A stretch of DNA of 64,000 nt from Maribacter luteus (GTDB taxonomy: Bacteria > Bacteroidota > Bacteroidia > Flavobacteriales > Flavobacteriaceae). The DNA is taken from the NCBI RefSeq assembly GCF_009674825.1, contig NZ_WKJH01000004.1, positions 186,001 through 250,000 of the forward strand, in the 5' to 3' direction. The notes beneath the pieces are model-generated. The model was not told the origin of the DNA, searched no databases, and worked only from the letters and a program-made list of their open reading frames with translations. Of this stretch, positions 24,814 through 33,798 are shown piece by piece. The position numbers and the translations under genes were made by a program. The number at the start of each line of letters is the position of its first letter. The first letter of the stretch is position 1.

Positions 24814-27182
24814 TACGATCTGTTGAAAATGGAGCCCGATTAGAACTCGATACCGCTGTAAAAATACCCAATGCATCAGCATTTTTATGGAACAAGAAAA
24901 TGATGGTTCATATGAATTGCCGTGGATATGCAGTTGCACAGTTCATGCAGCCCGAACCTGCAAAATATGCACATGCGCCCAATCTGGAGGCCAAAACCTT
25001 TATGCAACCGGAACAACCTTATTATACACATCATCCCGGGCGGTTTTTTTATGTTAAGGATGAAGAGACCGATCGTTTGTTTTCGGCTCCCTATGCTCCG
25101 GCCAAAACCCCTTTGGATAGTTTTGTTTTTTCCGCTGGAAAAAGTGATATCCTTTGGAAAATAGAGCATGACGGACTCTTTATTGAAATGTGTTTAAGCC
25201 TTCCTACCAATGAAGCTTTGGAACAATGGAGCTTTACCGTTAAAAACAATTCTCCCAAAACCCGAAAAATAAGTATGTATCCCTATTTTCCTGTGGGTTA
25301 CATGTCATGGATGAACCAATCAGGACAATACGATGCTAACTTAAATGCCATAATATGTTCTTCGATTACACCGTATCAAAAGTATAGGGAATACGATAAA
25401 ATCAAAACTTTGAAAGACAAGACTTTTCTTTTAGCGGATACTATCCCTACTTCTTGGGAAGTGAACCAAGCTGCTTTTGAAGGAGATGGCGGATTGCATT
25501 ATCCTACTGGAATCACAGGGATAGAGCTTCTCAAAGGCGATGCACTTTATGAAACCCCGGCATGTGTTTTTCAATACCGGGAAGAATTACAGCCCGGTCA
25601 GGAAAAGACGTATAGATTCCTTTTTGGTCCGGCCAAAGATGAAACGGAAATTTCGGATATAAAAAATAGATACTTTATTGAAAGGATTGAAGATAAGGTT
25701 ACCGGATTTGAAAAAACCAAAAGGGAATATGATGATTATATAGCAAAGGGAAAGGGATGTTTACAAATCAAAACCCCGGATGCGGCCTTGGATAATTTCG
25801 TAAACAACTGGCTCCCACGACAAATTTATTACCATGGGGAAACGAATCGCTTAAGCACCGATCCCCAAACCCGTAACTATCTACAGGATAATATGGGCAC
25901 AGGTTACATTCAAAAAGAAGTGGCAAGACAGGCCTATATCAAAGCTTTATGTCAACAAGAGGAAAGTGGTGCCATGCCCGATGGTATATTGATTCATGAA
26001 GACGCCGTTCTAAAATACATTAACCAAGTACCCCATACAGACCATTGTGTCTGGTTGCCCATTTGCTTAAAAGCTTATTTGGATGAAACCAATGATTATG
26101 GACTATTACAAGAAATAATTCCTTATAAGGGTAATAGAAAATCAGCAACGGTATCGGAACACATTAATCTGGCTATGCTATGGTTATATAAAACTAGGGA
26201 CAAAAGAGGCCTGAGTTATATTGAACAAGGGGATTGGTGCGACCCCATGAACATGGTCGGGCCAAAAGGAATAGGTGTTTCGGGCTGGTTGACCATGGCA
26301 AGTAGTTACGCCTTTAAAACATGGGCGCAAATATGCATCAATAACAATACAGAGGATATCGCCAAGGATTTTTTAATAAAGGCAGAAGAACTCAACTCTT
26401 CCATCAATGAACATTTATGGGATGGTGATCGGTATGCAAGGGGAATTACCGATGACAATGTGGTTTTTGGGGTAAAGAAAGATCCGGAAGGACGTATTTT
26501 CCTGAACACCCAAAGTTGGGCCTTACTATCGGGAAGTGCCAACGTTGATAAAAGTAAAAAGATCATCGACACGGTAAAAAATGAATTGGAAAGTCCTTAT
26601 GGCGTGGAGATGCTGGCTCCATCATTCACAAAAATGCGCGAAGATATTGGCCGTGTTACCCAAAAATTTCCAGGTTCCGCTGAAAATGGCGCGGTTTACA
26701 ACCATGCTGCGGCATTTTATATTTTTGGCCTTTATGAAGTCGGTTATACAGAAAAAGCCTTTGAAATACTTCGAAGAATGATTCCTGGCCCCGATGAAAA
26801 AGACCTTATCCAAAGAGGACAGCTACCCGTATTCGTCCCAAATTATTATCGAGGGGCCTATAGACAATTTCCACGTACGGCGGGTAGATCTAGTCAATTG
26901 TTCAATACAGGAGCAGCGCCATGGTTATACCGTTGTCTCATCGACGGACTTTTTGGTCTTAGAGGTGATGTTGACGGACTCCATATAAACCCACGATTAC
27001 CCAAGGAATGGAATAGGGCAGAGGCCATTCGTGAATTCCGGGGAGCTACTTTTAAAGTGAACATACAACGAGAATCAGGTATTTCAAAAACAAGGGTAAC
27101 AGTTGATGATTCATTATTACAAGAGCAAGTAATCAAAGACATTCAACCAAGGATCTATAGAGTCGACATTCGTATTCCTTAG
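24810..27182 (+). CDS. GH94-like glycoside phosphorylase
   Basis: The 790-residue protein has no signal peptide, so it is cytoplasmic. The layout fits GH94: an N-terminal beta-sandwich (about 1-290, with GRFFYVKDEETDRLFSAPYAP resembling the family opening), a linker helix region, and an (alpha/alpha)6 barrel (about 320-720). Barrel landmarks include STDPQTRNYLQDNMGT, YIEQGDWCDPMNMVGPKG (candidate catalytic Asp in GDWCDP), PGSAENGAVYNHAAAFYIFGL and PYYRGAYR-like FVPNYYRGAYRQFPRTAG. The His/Thr-rich phosphate site is plausible but not proven. Such enzymes cleave beta-linked disaccharides with phosphate, saving ATP. The specific disaccharide is unknown. The gene is translationally coupled to the GPH symporter. 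Confidence 0.8.
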   Translation: MIRSVENGARLELDTAVKIPNASAFLWNKKMMVHMNCRGYAVAQFMQPEPAKYAHAPNLEAKTFMQPEQPYYTHHPGRFFYVKDEETDRLFSAPYAPAKTPLDSFVFSAGKSDILWKIEHDGLFIEMCLSLPTNEALEQWSFTVKNNSPKTRKISMYPYFPVGYMSWMNQSGQYDANLNAIICSSITPYQKYREYDKIKTLKDKTFLLADTIPTSWEVNQAAFEGDGGLHYPTGITGIELLKGDALYETPACVFQYREELQPGQEKTYRFLFGPAKDETEISDIKNRYFIERIEDKVTGFEKTKREYDDYIAKGKGCLQIKTPDAALDNFVNNWLPRQIYYHGETNRLSTDPQTRNYLQDNMGTGYIQKEVARQAYIKALCQQEESGAMPDGILIHEDAVLKYINQVPHTDHCVWLPICLKAYLDETNDYGLLQEIIPYKGNRKSATVSEHINLAMLWLYKTRDKRGLSYIEQGDWCDPMNMVGPKGIGVSGWLTMASSYAFKTWAQICINNNTEDIAKDFLIKAEELNSSINEHLWDGDRYARGITDDNVVFGVKKDPEGRIFLNTQSWALLSGSANVDKSKKIIDTVKNELESPYGVEMLAPSFTKMREDIGRVTQKFPGSAENGAVYNHAAAFYIFGLYEVGYTEKAFEILRRMIPGPDEKDLIQRGQLPVFVPNYYRGAYRQFPRTAGRSSQLFNTGAAPWLYRCLIDGLFGLRGDVDGLHINPRLPKEWNRAEAIREFRGATFKVNIQRESGISKTRVTVDDSLLQEQVIKDIQPRIYRVDIRIP

Positions 27183-27324
27183 GTTAGCACTATTAATGAT
27201 GTGGTCTTGTCGGTTGCTATTGTGACCAAACAATTTAACATCCATTCTTATTTATTTTGTATACTTCCATACGATTATCATGATGTTGGTTTTATGCTAG
27301 CCAATTTTCAATTAAGTTCGCAAA

Positions 27325-27921
27325 ATGAAAAAAATACTGATACTTTTCTCACATCCTAAGTTCGAAAGTTCCAGGGCCAATGCCGTTCTAATCGACCATA
27401 TCAAGGATAAAGAGGGGGTAACCTTTCATGATCTCTATGAACAATACCCAGATTTTCATATTGATGTACCGGCAGAAAAAGCATTATTGCAACAGCACGA
27501 TGTAATTATATGGCACCATCCTTTGTATTGGTATAGTTGCCCGCCTTTAATGAAACAGTGGATAGATATGGTTTTGGAATTCAACTGGGCCTATGGCCCC
27601 AAGGGGAAGGCCCTACATTCCAAAATATGCCTTAACGTGATTACGGCTGGTGGTACTCGTGATCTATATTGCTCAGACGGGACCAATAGTTTTTCCGTAA
27701 ATGAATTTTTAAGACCTTTTGAACAAACCGCGAATTTATGCGGCATGACATTTTATCCTCCATTCGCCGTCATGGGAACCCACAGACTACCAGATGACTC
27801 CTTAAAGAAGCATGCTGTGCAATATAGTGCCTTGATCGATTTATTACAACAGGATATAAACCTGGGTGAGATTAAAGGTTGTTCTTTTCTAAACGATATC
27901 CCCCATTTAAAAACCGAATAA
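27325..27921 (+). CDS. kefF: NAD(P)H:quinone oxidoreductase-like K+ efflux ancillary protein
   Basis: The 198-residue flavodoxin-like protein begins KKILILFSHPKFESSRANAVL, the FMN-phosphate loop of the KefF/NQO family. It then has HDLYEQYPDFHIDV, WHHPLYWYSCPPLMKQWIDMVLE and an ITAGGTRDLY segment, all hallmark KefF/MdaB-type motifs. KefF binds the KefC antiporter and is needed for its full activity. The kefC gene starts 3 bp after its stop, so the pair forms one operon. Confidence 0.88.
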   Translation: MKKILILFSHPKFESSRANAVLIDHIKDKEGVTFHDLYEQYPDFHIDVPAEKALLQQHDVIIWHHPLYWYSCPPLMKQWIDMVLEFNWAYGPKGKALHSKICLNVITAGGTRDLYCSDGTNSFSVNEFLRPFEQTANLCGMTFYPPFAVMGTHRLPDDSLKKHAVQYSALIDLLQQDINLGEIKGCSFLNDIPHLKTE

Positions 27922-27924
27922 CAA

Positions 27925-29811
27925 ATGACAGGAAGTATACTTTTTCAGGCCATAGTTTTTTTAGCGGGTGCGATTATTTGTGTATCCATTGCAAAACGTT
28001 TGGGTTTAAGTTCGGTTCTGGGGTACCTGTTGGCAGGCGTTATGATCGGTCCGTTTGTACTAGGGTATATTGGGGAGGATGGTCAGGATATCCTGCATTT
28101 TGCAGAATTCGGGGTTGTGGTAATGTTGTTTTTGATAGGACTCGAAATTGAACCGAAAAACTTCTGGAAGATGCGAAAAACCATTCTTGGTATGGGAGGT
28201 ATTCAGGTTGCGGGTACCATGTTGCTATCGTACGTGTTCTTTGTTTTTTTGGGATTTGAATGGAAGGTATCCTTGGTTATTTCAATGGCCGTTGCTTTAT
28301 CATCCACTGCCATTGCATTACAGACCACCAAGGAAAAAGGCTTAATGGATACTACATTTGGCACCTCTTCCTTTTCAATCTTGCTTTTTCAGGATATCAT
28401 TGTAATCTTTATGTTAGGTGCTATTCCCTTATTATCAAATAATAAGAACGGAACAGTTTCGGAAAACCAGACCGATCACGCGAGTTTAATAGACACATTG
28501 CCTTTGGGATTGCAAACATTGGCCATTATCTTATCTGTAGTACTTATAATTGTCGCTGGTAAATATTTGATCGTACCCATGTTAAGAAAAGTTGCCAATA
28601 CGGGTGTTCGTGAGCTATTGATCGCAGCTGCTTTCTTAATTGTATTCGGTATTTCATTTCTAATGGAATATGTTGGATTAAGTCCTGCTCTTGGAGCTTT
28701 TTTAGGAGGAGTAGTGCTTTCTAACAGTGAATTTAAACACGAATTGGAAAGTACATTGGAACCCTTTAAAAATTTGCTCTTGGGGTTGTTCTTTATGGCC
28801 GTAGGAGCATCTATTAATTTCCTCGTCATTGCGGAAAGCCCCTTGACCATCGGGGGAATATTGATTGCAATCGTTATAATCAAAGCTATTGTCTTATTTG
28901 TGACGGGACATATTTTCAAATTAAAATTGGACCAAAAGATTTTGCTGACCTTCAGTTTGGCCCAAATCGGTGAATTTGCCTTTGTATTACTGTCATTCGC
29001 CTTTAATCTGAATATCCTTGATCAGGAACAAATGGATATGATGTTGGTCATAACTGCCCTGACCATGACCTTAACCCCAATCATAGGGATAATCAATGAA
29101 CGTATCATTCTTCCGAAAGTTGGCACCAAAGAATCGATCAAAAGACCTATGGACCATATCGCGAAATCCCATAAAATAATCCTCGTGGGTTTTGGACATT
29201 TTGGAAACACCGTAGGTCGTTTTTTACGATCTCATGGCGTAGAGGCCACGATTTTGGACCAAGACTCCAACCGTGTCGATTTTTTACGTAAAATGGGTTT
29301 CGAGGTTTACTATGGTGATGCCACCCGTATAGATCTGTTGGAAGCGGCAGGTATAGCCGATGCAAAAATACTGATCTGTGCCATAGACAATCCAAACGTG
29401 ACCAAACAGGTGACCAAGCTCGTAAAATCAAAATACCCACATGTAGAATTAATGATAAGGGCCAAAAACCGTTACGATGCCTATGAACTACTGAACATGG
29501 GTATAGAGAACATTTATAGGGAATCATTGGAAACCTCCCTGACATTGGCCAAGGATGTTTTGAGTAAAATGGGCTTTAGAAAATATACCCTGAACAGGCA
29601 GGTACAAAAATTCATTAAGTACGATGAAGATATCTTAAGGCGCTTGGCTACGGAGCCAAAAGACGACAAAAACTATATTTTTAAGGCTAGACAGGAATTG
29701 GAGCAACAAGAAAAGTTCCTGAATGAGGATTTTGAAAGGGGTATCGTTGAGTACGACAAGCATTGGGATAGCGAAGCTATAAGACAAACGTTAATGAAAA
29801 ACCAAGACTAA
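27925..29811 (+). CDS. kefC: KefC-type K+/H+ antiporter (CPA2) with RCK domain
   Basis: The 628-residue protein has about twelve to thirteen membrane helices (1-390) with the CPA2 sequences SSVLGYLLAGVMIGPFVLG and SPALGAFLGGVVLSNSEFKHELE. An RCK/TrkA-N domain follows (about 412-530), with IILVGFGHFGNTVGRFLRSHG as the GxGxxG nucleotide site and VYYGDATRIDLLEAAG. The C-terminal tail is charged and helical. In proteobacteria KefC is gated by glutathione adducts. It pairs with kefF 3 bp upstream. The gating ligand in this organism is unknown, since Bacteroidota mostly lack glutathione. Confidence 0.9.
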   Translation: MTGSILFQAIVFLAGAIICVSIAKRLGLSSVLGYLLAGVMIGPFVLGYIGEDGQDILHFAEFGVVVMLFLIGLEIEPKNFWKMRKTILGMGGIQVAGTMLLSYVFFVFLGFEWKVSLVISMAVALSSTAIALQTTKEKGLMDTTFGTSSFSILLFQDIIVIFMLGAIPLLSNNKNGTVSENQTDHASLIDTLPLGLQTLAIILSVVLIIVAGKYLIVPMLRKVANTGVRELLIAAAFLIVFGISFLMEYVGLSPALGAFLGGVVLSNSEFKHELESTLEPFKNLLLGLFFMAVGASINFLVIAESPLTIGGILIAIVIIKAIVLFVTGHIFKLKLDQKILLTFSLAQIGEFAFVLLSFAFNLNILDQEQMDMMLVITALTMTLTPIIGIINERIILPKVGTKESIKRPMDHIAKSHKIILVGFGHFGNTVGRFLRSHGVEATILDQDSNRVDFLRKMGFEVYYGDATRIDLLEAAGIADAKILICAIDNPNVTKQVTKLVKSKYPHVELMIRAKNRYDAYELLNMGIENIYRESLETSLTLAKDVLSKMGFRKYTLNRQVQKFIKYDEDILRRLATEPKDDKNYIFKARQELEQQEKFLNEDFERGIVEYDKHWDSEAIRQTLMKNQD

Positions 29812-30045
29812 TTGATCTTGCTGTAATTTTCCGTCCTTTATTACTTAATACAGTGTATAACCAATTTGTTTCTAAATTCTTAAAAACGGAAAAATGGCAA
29901 TTATAGCTCTGTATATTCCTGACTTATCCTTCTTATAAAACATAGTTTGCGCTTCATCGAAAAACAATATTGAAATAAAATATCAAGGATAATAAAAGGT
30001 TATTGATTATATAAATATGATAATCGAAAACCTAAATTTTCGCTG

Positions 30046-30858
30046 ATGAAAAACCGAACTAAATACAATCTCATACTACTTATGCTCCTTTTCGGTACCG
30101 TAATTTCATGTGTAAACAATGAAGGATCCGATGATTTGGATATTTTGGACCCAACGGAAGAAAATACCTCTAGTGAAGAAGATGGGGATATTATTGAAGC
30201 TGAGGGTTCTGGTAATGAGCAGACCAACACAACAGGTTGCTCCAAAGAGAATAGTGTATACAACGAAGCTGATGGAATCGTTAGCATTGAATTCGAAAGT
30301 GCCCAATTCGATGATAATTGGGAGCTAAAATCCGAAGGGAACAATTATACCGGAGAAGGTTATATGGTCTGGACAGGTGACCAATTTTTGGGCAACCCGG
30401 GTAATGGTTTGGCCACTTTCAAAATTAACATAACGACCCCTGGAACGTATAGGTTTGAATGGCGTTCATCGGTTACCATTGGTGATTTAGGTACTGAACA
30501 TAACGACACCTGGTTGCGTTTTGCTGATGCTGATGATTATTATGGGGAGAAAGACGAAAGTCGTGTCTACCCAAGTGGAACAGGCAAAACCCCGAACCCC
30601 AATGGATCCTCGAAAGATGGCTGGTTTAAAATCTACCGAAGCGGTAATGACCTTGACTTTAAATGGAGTACTTCGACGAGCGACAATGATGCCCACAAGA
30701 TTTATGTGACATTCAATTCGGCAAAAACCTATACTATGGAAGTTTCTGCTCGATCTTCTGGACACGCCATTGATAAGTTCGTTCTTTTCAAAGATCCATG
30801 GACCTTAAATGAAGCAACCTCCGATAACAATACCATGAGTTCGATAACTTGTGACTAG
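30046..30858 (+). CDS. Lipoprotein with CBM-like beta-sandwich domain
   Basis: The lipoprotein signal ends VISC (about residue 23), followed by an acidic low-complexity linker (about 25-65). The C-terminal part (about 80-260) resembles a carbohydrate-binding-module-like domain seen at the end of flavobacterial glycan-utilisation proteins. Recognisable segments are GTYRFEWRSSVTIGD, TEHNDTWLRFADADDYYGEK, KTPNPNGSSKDGWFKIYRSG, STSDNDAHKIYVTF and the last strand SSGHAIDKFVLFK. No catalytic residues are seen. It is probably surface-exposed, possibly glycan-binding. It stands alone. Confidence 0.65.
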   Translation: MKNRTKYNLILLMLLFGTVISCVNNEGSDDLDILDPTEENTSSEEDGDIIEAEGSGNEQTNTTGCSKENSVYNEADGIVSIEFESAQFDDNWELKSEGNNYTGEGYMVWTGDQFLGNPGNGLATFKINITTPGTYRFEWRSSVTIGDLGTEHNDTWLRFADADDYYGEKDESRVYPSGTGKTPNPNGSSKDGWFKIYRSGNDLDFKWSTSTSDNDAHKIYVTFNSAKTYTMEVSARSSGHAIDKFVLFKDPWTLNEATSDNNTMSSITCD

Positions 30859-30990
30859 TTTCTTAAGAACATGCGTAGGTAAAATTAATGGTGAAGTAAA
30901 GAACCATCCGATTTATCGATCAATTATTAGTGTTCGACGAGACCTACCCTATATTCGTATATATTCTTTTAAAGTACTTTTTGATAAGGT

Positions 30991-30998
30991 TAATTTTG
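30991..30998 (+). promoter_or_regulatory. Bacteroidota -7 promoter element (TAATTTTG)
   Basis: A TAnnTTTG match 28 bp upstream of the EF-hand lipoprotein start; no convincing -33 element at the usual spacing. Confidence 0.45.
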
Positions 30999-31026
30999 GC
31001 AAAAGAAATTTTACTAAATAAAAAGA

Positions 31027-31326
31027 ATGAAAAAAGTACTCTTATCATTGGTCTTTGTAGCTGCTTTTACAAGCTGCAATAGTGTAAAAAACATGAATAC
31101 ATCCAACGTTGCAGACGCTGCGACACTATTAAGTTCATTAAGTTCTAACTCCACCGTACAACAGGTGGCCAGTCTGTTTACTTTATTGGATACCAACAAA
31201 AGCGAAGCTATCGAGTCATCGGAAGCTATCGGGTCAGTTGCCGAAAACTTCAATGTTCTGGACAAGGATAATAATTCAAGTCTTAACCTTACCGAATTGG
31301 AAGGTATACTTTCCTTATTAAATTAA
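31027..31326 (+). CDS. Small EF-hand-like lipoprotein
   Basis: The 99-residue protein has a lipoprotein signal with FTSC (Cys18) and, in the mature part, two EF-hand-like loops. DTNKSEAIESSE (about 54-65) and DKDNNSSLNLTE (about 79-90) keep Asp/Asn/Ser at positions 1, 3 and 5 and Glu at 12. It is probably a calcium-binding, membrane-anchored periplasmic or surface protein. A promoter element lies upstream and a perfect palindromic terminator directly downstream, so it is a single-gene transcript. Confidence 0.75.
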   Translation: MKKVLLSLVFVAAFTSCNSVKNMNTSNVADAATLLSSLSSNSTVQQVASLFTLLDTNKSEAIESSEAIGSVAENFNVLDKDNNSSLNLTELEGILSLLN

Positions 31327-31342
31327 TAAAACGGTTTTATTG

Positions 31343-31378
31343 AAAAAAGGGCATATTCAATTGAATATGCCCTTTTTT
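31343..31378 (+). terminator. Perfect-stem rho-independent terminator
   Basis: AAAAAAGGGCATATTCAA (31343-31360) is exactly complementary to the following 18 bases, which end CCCTTTTTT. It forms a 36-bp palindrome, 17 bp after the EF-hand lipoprotein stop. It works in either direction. Confidence 0.85.
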
Positions 31379-31511
31379 AGTGCTATAAATTAACCTTTTC
31401 AGTAATATGTATACATGAATCCTTGAAATGTATACGTGAGCATCAAATCATCGCAGTACTTTTACCCCCTAAAGATTTTTTTCGATTTAGGAAAGGTTTA
31501 TATTTAAAAGC

Positions 31512-32420
31512 ATGACAACTTTCATTACCATAGATTCAATCACCAAGGTCCACAAGCTCCTGGGATTAAAACCACCTAAGCACCCTTTGGTGTCTGTTAT
31601 TTCGGTTGAGGACATGCAACATCATATGGATTTGGGCAATGCACGCATTTCGTTGGATTTATTCGTTATCAGCTTAAAGGAAGGTGTACAATGTAATTTC
31701 GGTTACGGAAGAAACTCCTATGATTTTACCAATGGCACAATAGTTTTCTCGAAACCAGGGCAAGTCTTAACCCCTCAAAGTGCTACAGTTTCCGAAAATC
31801 CCACCGGTTGGATGCTTTTTTTTCACCCAGATATAATCCGTAAGTCAGGATTAGGTAAGAACATTGATAACTATTCATTCTTTTCCTATGAAGTTTTTGA
31901 AGCGCTTCATCTTTCTGAAGAAGAAAAAATGACCGTAACAGAACTTATATCCAAGATTGAGAAAGAATACCAGCAGCAAATAGATAAGCATAGTCAAAAG
32001 TTGATCATCTCCAATATTGAACTATTGTTGGATTATTGCCTTCGGTATTATGATAGGCAGTTTTATGTGCGCACCAATTTAAACCAAGATCATGTAACCA
32101 AATTCGAGGCTTTCCTAAGAACATATTTCCAATCGGACAAACCTTCAGAATTAGGTATTCCAACCGTAAAATATTGTGGGGAACAACTTCATATGTCCTC
32201 TAATTATTTAAGTGACCTACTTAAGAAAGAAACTGGGAAAAGTGCAAAGGACCATATCGATACCTTCGTTGTTAACAAGGCCAAGAACAAGCTTATGGGC
32301 AGCACGGCTTCAATCAGCGAAATTGCCTTTGACCTTGGTTTCGATTATCCGCAACATTTCAGTACGTTATTCAAAAAGAAGACCGGCATTAGTCCGGCCA
32401 AATACCGAACCCTCAACTAA
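31512..32420 (+). CDS. AraC-family transcriptional regulator
   Basis: The 302-residue protein has an N-terminal cupin-type domain (about 20-150) and a C-terminal AraC double HTH (about 200-300). The signature includes MSSNYLSDLLKKETGKSAKD and then SISEIAFDLGFDYPQHFSTL followed by FKKKTGISPAKYR. It lies 6 bp upstream of a metallo-beta-lactamase-fold gene on the same strand, suggesting co-transcription and perhaps control of that gene. Effector unknown. Confidence 0.88.
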   Translation: MTTFITIDSITKVHKLLGLKPPKHPLVSVISVEDMQHHMDLGNARISLDLFVISLKEGVQCNFGYGRNSYDFTNGTIVFSKPGQVLTPQSATVSENPTGWMLFFHPDIIRKSGLGKNIDNYSFFSYEVFEALHLSEEEKMTVTELISKIEKEYQQQIDKHSQKLIISNIELLLDYCLRYYDRQFYVRTNLNQDHVTKFEAFLRTYFQSDKPSELGIPTVKYCGEQLHMSSNYLSDLLKKETGKSAKDHIDTFVVNKAKNKLMGSTASISEIAFDLGFDYPQHFSTLFKKKTGISPAKYRTLN

Positions 32421-32426
32421 AAAATA

Positions 32427-33560
32427 TTGAAACGATTCCTAAAATACATTAAACGAATGATATTAGCCATATTTCTCCTGGCGGCCTTTTTGATAGGCGC
32501 CTACTTTTTATTCAACGCCTATTACCCATCGTTTGGTGGTGACGTATCGAATGAACGACAAACCCAATATGCCTCCTCGACCCAATTCGAAGATGGGAAA
32601 TTCGTAAACATCAACCGTGTAAATATGGATATGGGGTTTACACAAACCATGTCCATGCTCAAGAAATTCTTTTTCGAAAAAGTTGAAAACGGAAGACCCA
32701 AGAACGACATAACCGTTCAGAAAATAGATTCTTCGAACATAGCCGATTATGCGAGTCCGACCCGCTTTGTATGGTTTGGACATTCCTCTTTTTTAATACA
32801 GATGAACCATAAAAACATCTTATTAGATCCAATGTTCGGTGACGTTCCCGCACCTCACCCTTTATTGGGAGGTAAGCGTTTTAGTTCCGAATTGCCCATA
32901 GAGATCCAAAAACTTCCTAAGATCCATGCCGTTTTGATTTCCCATGACCATTATGACCATTTGGATTACGAATCCATTTCCTTATTAAAGAATAAGGTAG
33001 GAACATTTTACACTCCCCTTGGTGTTGGTGTGCATTTAGAAGCTTGGGGTGTTACTAAAGAACATATCGTTGAGCTCGACTGGTGGCAAGAGACGACATT
33101 TGACGATCTGCAGTTTGTCTGTACACCAGCGAGACATTTTTCGGGCCGAAAATTATCGAACAGGCAGAGTACATTATGGTCATCATGGGTAATCAGCTCC
33201 CAAACAGAAAACATATTTTTCAGTGGTGACAGTGGTTATGACGACCATTTCAAGGAAATCGGGAAAAAATATGGCCCTTTTGATTTTGCTATGATGGAAT
33301 GCGGGCAATACAACAAAATGTGGCCAGATATACATATGTTCCCGGAAGAAACGGCACAAGCGGGATTGGATTTAAAAGCGAGTAAGATTATGCCCATTCA
33401 TTGGGGAGCTTTTAAATTGGCTTTACACTCATGGACAGATCCTGTTGAACGGGTTACAAAAAGAGCGACTGAGTTGAATTTACCGATAATAACACCAAAA
33501 ATAGGAGAGGCTTTTTTATTAAAACAAGAGAAAATCGAAAACCAGGATTGGTGGCAATAA
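32427..33560 (+). CDS. Membrane-anchored MBL-fold metallohydrolase (UlaG/NAPE-PLD-like)
   Basis: The N-terminus has one membrane helix (about 11-30), then a metallo-beta-lactamase fold. The metal motif ISHDHYDHLD (HxHxDH) is intact, with downstream ligands in CTPARHFSGR, FFSGDSGYDDHF and IMPIHWGAFKLAL. The pattern fits the UlaG/NAPE-PLD-like L-ascorbate-6-phosphate lactonase or phospholipase branch, with no substrate evidence. The annotated start is a TTG at 32427, 6 bp after the AraC stop; an ATG at 32457 gives MILAIFLLAAFLIG and is an equally plausible start. Confidence 0.82.
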   Translation: MKRFLKYIKRMILAIFLLAAFLIGAYFLFNAYYPSFGGDVSNERQTQYASSTQFEDGKFVNINRVNMDMGFTQTMSMLKKFFFEKVENGRPKNDITVQKIDSSNIADYASPTRFVWFGHSSFLIQMNHKNILLDPMFGDVPAPHPLLGGKRFSSELPIEIQKLPKIHAVLISHDHYDHLDYESISLLKNKVGTFYTPLGVGVHLEAWGVTKEHIVELDWWQETTFDDLQFVCTPARHFSGRKLSNRQSTLWSSWVISSQTENIFFSGDSGYDDHFKEIGKKYGPFDFAMMECGQYNKMWPDIHMFPEETAQAGLDLKASKIMPIHWGAFKLALHSWTDPVERVTKRATELNLPIITPKIGEAFLLKQEKIENQDWWQ

Positions 33561-33592
33561 TTTCCCAAAAGCCAAAAGATCTCTAAAAATTC

Positions 33593-33627
33593 AAAACCCT
33601 GTTTTCCCTTTGAAAACAGGGTTTTTT
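33593..33627 (+). terminator. Rho-independent terminator after the MBL-fold gene
   Basis: AAAACCCTGTTTTC (33593-33606) pairs with GAAAACAGGGTTTT (33612-33625) around CCTTT, followed by further Ts. Confidence 0.85.
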
Positions 33628-33717
33628 ATGTATGAACAAATCCACAACAAAAGAATTGTACAACCAACACCAAAACGATTCAACTAAACCTTAATTATAT
33701 TCAAGAAAAATAGGGAA

Positions 33718-33798
33718 ATGATAAAAATTCTTCAACTCTTGTGGGTTTCACTTGGTCTTTTAGTAATTTTAGGCAAGACCAATCTATATAAAGCCTAA
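33718..33798 (+). CDS. Possible 26-aa hydrophobic peptide directly upstream of the BNR protein gene
   Basis: An ATG frame encodes 26 residues that form a single hydrophobic helix (core LQLLWVSLGLLVILG) with a basic end. Its stop codon is immediately followed by the ATG of the next gene (TAAATG). The coupling and membrane-helix composition suggest a leader peptide or a small membrane protein. No homologue is known to me. Confidence 0.4.
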   Translation: MIKILQLLWVSLGLLVILGKTNLYKA

